Source: Deinococcus aquiradiocola (GTDB lineage: Bacteria > Deinococcota > Deinococci > Deinococcales > Deinococcaceae). From it: a DNA stretch of 44,534 bases. Positions within the stretch are counted from its first letter, which is position 1; each line of letters begins with the position of its first letter. Location: positions 1 through 44,534 of the forward strand of contig NZ_BMOE01000021.1 of the NCBI RefSeq assembly GCF_014646915.1. Reading direction: 5' to 3'. This document shows positions 41,939 to 44,534 of this stretch, one piece after another. A program made the position numbers and the translations under genes. The notes beneath the pieces were generated by a model. It was not told the DNA's origin. It worked only from the letters and a program-made list of their open reading frames with translations, and ran no database searches.

Positions 41939-43967
41939 ATCCCCGGACGGCACGCCGGGTGACGAGCGGGCAGCCCTGATGCTCGGCGGGGCCGGGTGGC
42001 TCATCCATCACCTCCCGATGGGCGTCATCGTGCAGGACGCCGACGGGCGACTGCTCGAAGCGAACCGGGCGGGACGCAGCATCCTGGGCGTCACCGGCGA
42101 CGAGCTGAGCGGCCTGAACAGCCGCGATCACCGCTGGGAGATCCTGAACGAGCGCGGTCAGCCGCTCGCGCCGCAGGACCAGCCCGCCATGCGTGCCATC
42201 CGCAGCGGTCAGGTGAGCCGCGCCACCGTCAGCCTGCGCGCCCTCTCCGGCGAGCGCCGCTGGCTGAAGGTCACGGCCATCCCGCAGTTCACGGAAGGGG
42301 ACGACCCGCCGCCCGGCACGCGCCCGCACCTCGTGTACTCGGTGTTCGAGGACGTGACGGACAGTTACGCCATGCAGCTGGACTTCGAGCGCAGCGAGCA
42401 GCGCTACCGGGCGCTCGTGATCGCCACATCGCAGTACGTCTGGACGAACAGTCCGGAAGGCTTCATGACCGACGAACAGCCGGACTGGGCCAGCCTGACC
42501 GGGCAGACGCGCGAGGAATACCAGGGGTACGGCTGGTCGGACGCCGTGCACCCGGACGACCGCGCGCCCACCGTCTTGCGCTGGCAGGAGGCCGTCTCCA
42601 CCCGCACCCGTTTCGACACGGAGCACCGCGTCCGCACGCCGGGCGGCGAGTACCGCACCTTCAGCGTGCGGGCCGTGCCGCTGCTGGACGCGGACGGCGA
42701 ACTGCTGGAATGGGTGGGCCTGCACACCGACATCACCGCGCTCCGCACGGCCGAAGCGGCCCTGAAGGCCATCAACGCCGACCTGGAAACGCAGGTGATG
42801 GAACGCAGCCGCGCGTACAGCGACCTCGCGCGCTTCAACTCGCTGCTGCTCGGCAGTGCGGGCGAAGGCATCTTCGGGCTGGACCCGCAGGGCCGCGCGC
42901 GCTTCACGAACCCCGCGGCTGCCAGCATGCTCGGGTACACCGTCGAGGAACTGCAGGGGCAGGACATGCACGCGCTGATCCACGCGAGGCACGCGGACGG
43001 CACCCCGTACCCGGAGGAGGACTGCCCGGTGTCGCGCATGCTGAACGGCCTGGACGGCAGCGGCGCGCGGCGCGTGGAGGGCGAGGTGTTCTGGCGCAAG
43101 GACGGCACGCCCGTCCCGGTCGAGTATGTGGTGACGCCCCTGCCCGCCAGTGAGGACCAGCCGGGCGGCGTCGTCCTGATCTTCCAGGACGTGACGGCCG
43201 CCCAGCAGGCCCGCGCGGCCCTGGAGCAGGCCATCGCGGAACTGGAGCGCAGCAACCGCGAACTCGAGCAGTTCGCGTACGTGTCGAGCCACGACCTGCA
43301 GGAACCGCTGCGGACGGTCGGCAGTTACGCCGAGCTGCTCGGCCGCCGTTACCGGGGCCAGCTGGACGCGCGCGCCGACCAGTACCTGGACTTCATGCAG
43401 GACGCCGTGACGCGCATGCGGCAGCTCATCAACGACCTGCTGTCCTTCTCGCGCATCGGGCGGGCCGAGGCGCCCGAGTCGCCCGTCGCGCTGGACGGCG
43501 TCCTGCACGGCGTCACGGCGGGCCTGAAGGCGCTGCTGGACGAGCAGGGCGCGAGCGTCACGTGGAGTGACCTGCCGGTCGTGCGCGGCAACACCATGCA
43601 CCTGCACCAGCTCATGAGCAACCTCGTGTCGAACGCCCTGAAGTTCCGCCGCCCGGACGCGCCGCCCGCCGTGACGCTCAGCGCCCGGCCGGACGAGCAG
43701 GACGCGGCCTTCACGCACCTGCAGGTGCACGACAACGGCATCGGCATCGCGCCGGAATTCCACGAGCGGGTGTTCGGGCTGTTCCAGCGCCTGCACCGCC
43801 GCGAGGAGTACGAGGGCACCGGCCTGGGCCTCGCCATCTGCCGCAAGATCGTGCAGGGAATGGGCGGCGAAATCTGGCTAGAATCAGACGTCGGCGTGGG
43901 CACCACGGTGCACCTGAGGCTGCCGCTGGCATCCGGCCAGACCACCCCTCAGCCTTCCAGCACGTGA
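41931..43967 (+). CDS. Multi-PAS sensor histidine kinase
   Basis: The 678-residue kinase has no membrane segment and three PAS-type domains in tandem: about 20-150 (MGVIVQDADGRLLEANRAG), 155-275 (WTNSPEGFMTDEQPDW, PAS_3 type) and 300-430 (AGEGIFGLDPQGRARFTNPAA). Then come a HisKA domain (phospho-His454 in VSSHDLQEPLR) and an ATPase domain (MSNLVSNALKFRR, DNGIGIAPEF, GTGLGLAICRKIVQ). The HisKA form SSHDLQEPLR is typical of phytochrome-like and related cytosolic kinases. The signal is unknown. GTG at 41931 overlaps the upstream regulator. Confidence 0.9.
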
Positions 43968-43983
43968 ATTCAGGAGTTCCCGA

Positions 43984-44430
43984 ATGACCCCAATGTCGGC
44001 CCCCACCCCCATCGAGATCCTGCTCGTCGAAGACAACGAGCCGGACGTGATCCTCACCCAGGAGGCGTTCCAGGACGCCCGCATCGCCAATCACCTGCAC
44101 GTCACCCGCGACGGCGTGGAGGCCATGGCCTTCCTGCGCCGCGAGCCGCCCTTTCAGGACGCGCCCACCCCGGACGTCGTGCTGCTCGACATCAACATGC
44201 CGCGCAAGAGTGGCCTGGAGGTGCTGGAGGAGGTGAAGCACGACCCGCTGCTGCGGCACATTCCGGTCGTGATCCTCACCACGTCCCAGGCGGACGAGGA
44301 CATCCTGCGCTCGTACCAGAACCACGCGAGCAGCTACATCGTGAAGCCCGTCGGCTTCGAGAACTTCTACCAGGCGATCCGGGCCTTCGAGACGTACTGG
44401 CTGAGCTTCGTGCGCCTCCCGCCCCGCTGA
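43984..44430 (+). CDS. Single-domain response regulator (Rcp1-like)
   Basis: The 148-residue protein is a receiver domain only: acidic residues in LLVEDNEPD, phospho-acceptor Asp69 in VVLLDINMPRKSG, and YIVKPVGFENF near the end. The sequence style is that of the Rcp1-type regulators that accompany phytochrome-like kinases. It has no output domain, so it signals by protein contact or acts as a phosphate sink. It follows the kinase by 16 nt. Confidence 0.9.
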   Translation: MTPMSAPTPIEILLVEDNEPDVILTQEAFQDARIANHLHVTRDGVEAMAFLRREPPFQDAPTPDVVLLDINMPRKSGLEVLEEVKHDPLLRHIPVVILTTSQADEDILRSYQNHASSYIVKPVGFENFYQAIRAFETYWLSFVRLPPR

Positions 44431-44454
44431 CCGCATACCCGCGTGGTCGTGGGG

Positions 44455-44534
44455 TCATGGTAATGAGGCGTTGTAGCGGTGGATGAAGAGCCACACGAGC
44501 ATCTCCAGATGGGCCTGCTTGCGGCTGAACGACA
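44455..44534 (-). mobile_element. 3' end of an IS1-like transposase gene (truncated by window edge)
   Basis: The minus strand encodes SFSRKQAHLEMLVWLFIHRYN followed by ASLP and a stop. This resembles the C-terminus of IS1-family transposases (SFSKK...FIHHYNASL). Only 26 codons are inside the window, so the element and its ends cannot be judged. Confidence 0.5.

Overview
The window looks like a chromosomal segment of a member of the Deinococcota, most likely a Deinococcus. The reasons are very high GC, frequent GTG starts, and a recurring arrangement in which a -10-like hexamer sits 5-6 nt before the start codon. That arrangement implies leaderless mRNAs, which are common in Deinococcus. The gene set also fits: photolyases, an AdoCbl-dependent ribonucleotide reductase, RNase J, a parA/parB/rsmG/mnmG cluster and a branched-chain dehydrogenase complex. 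The assignment rests on sequence reading only.

Layout. 0.3-5.1 kb (minus): a secreted subtilisin-like protease, an APH(3')-type phosphotransferase and an acyl-CoA synthetase. 5.2-7.9 kb (minus): a class II CPD photolyase followed by two translationally coupled genes that are the two halves of a second photolyase/cryptochrome, with the FAD half encoded before the antenna half. The FAD half keeps a Cys pattern like that of iron-sulfur photolyases. 8.3-12.1 kb (plus): a cobalamin-type ABC importer (binding protein, permease, ATPase), a [2Fe-2S] ferredoxin-like protein and a nucleotidyltransferase-like protein. 12.4-15.4 kb: the AdoCbl-dependent ribonucleotide reductase, behind two NrdR-like boxes spaced 31 bp, so vitamin uptake lies next to a vitamin-dependent enzyme. 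15.6-17.5 kb: a LysM/C39-like secreted protein and BirA. 17.5-17.8 kb: a convergent intergenic region with five perfect DnaA boxes, a candidate oriC or DnaA-titration site. 17.8-20.3 kb (minus): TrpF, DNA polymerase III delta' and a metallophosphoesterase.

20.3-23.6 kb holds small genes (unknowns, VanZ-like, methylmalonyl-CoA epimerase-like, a lipoprotein) and the first copy of a dispersed inverted-repeat element. 23.8-28.6 kb (plus) is an ECF sigma module (sigma factor, small membrane protein, RseB-like protein) followed by DUF1800, DUF1501 and a single-haem-motif protein. The same unusual promoter-like sequence stands before the sigma gene and before DUF1800, which suggests one autoregulated regulon. 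28.7-30.2 kb: a VanW-domain protein.

30.2-34.9 kb (minus): mnmG, a small LAGLIDADG-like gene, rsmG, parA and parB, with parS-like ParB sites clustered between mnmG and rsmG. 35.1-39.0 kb (plus): E1-alpha, E1-beta, a small membrane protein and E2 of a branched-chain 2-oxoacid dehydrogenase complex (E3 is not in the window), then the second copy of the dispersed element. 39.3-40.9 kb (minus): RNase J. 41.3-44.4 kb (plus): an OmpR-type response regulator, a three-PAS histidine kinase and a single-domain response regulator. The right edge cuts the end of an IS1-like transposase. No tRNA, rRNA or CRISPR array was recognised.
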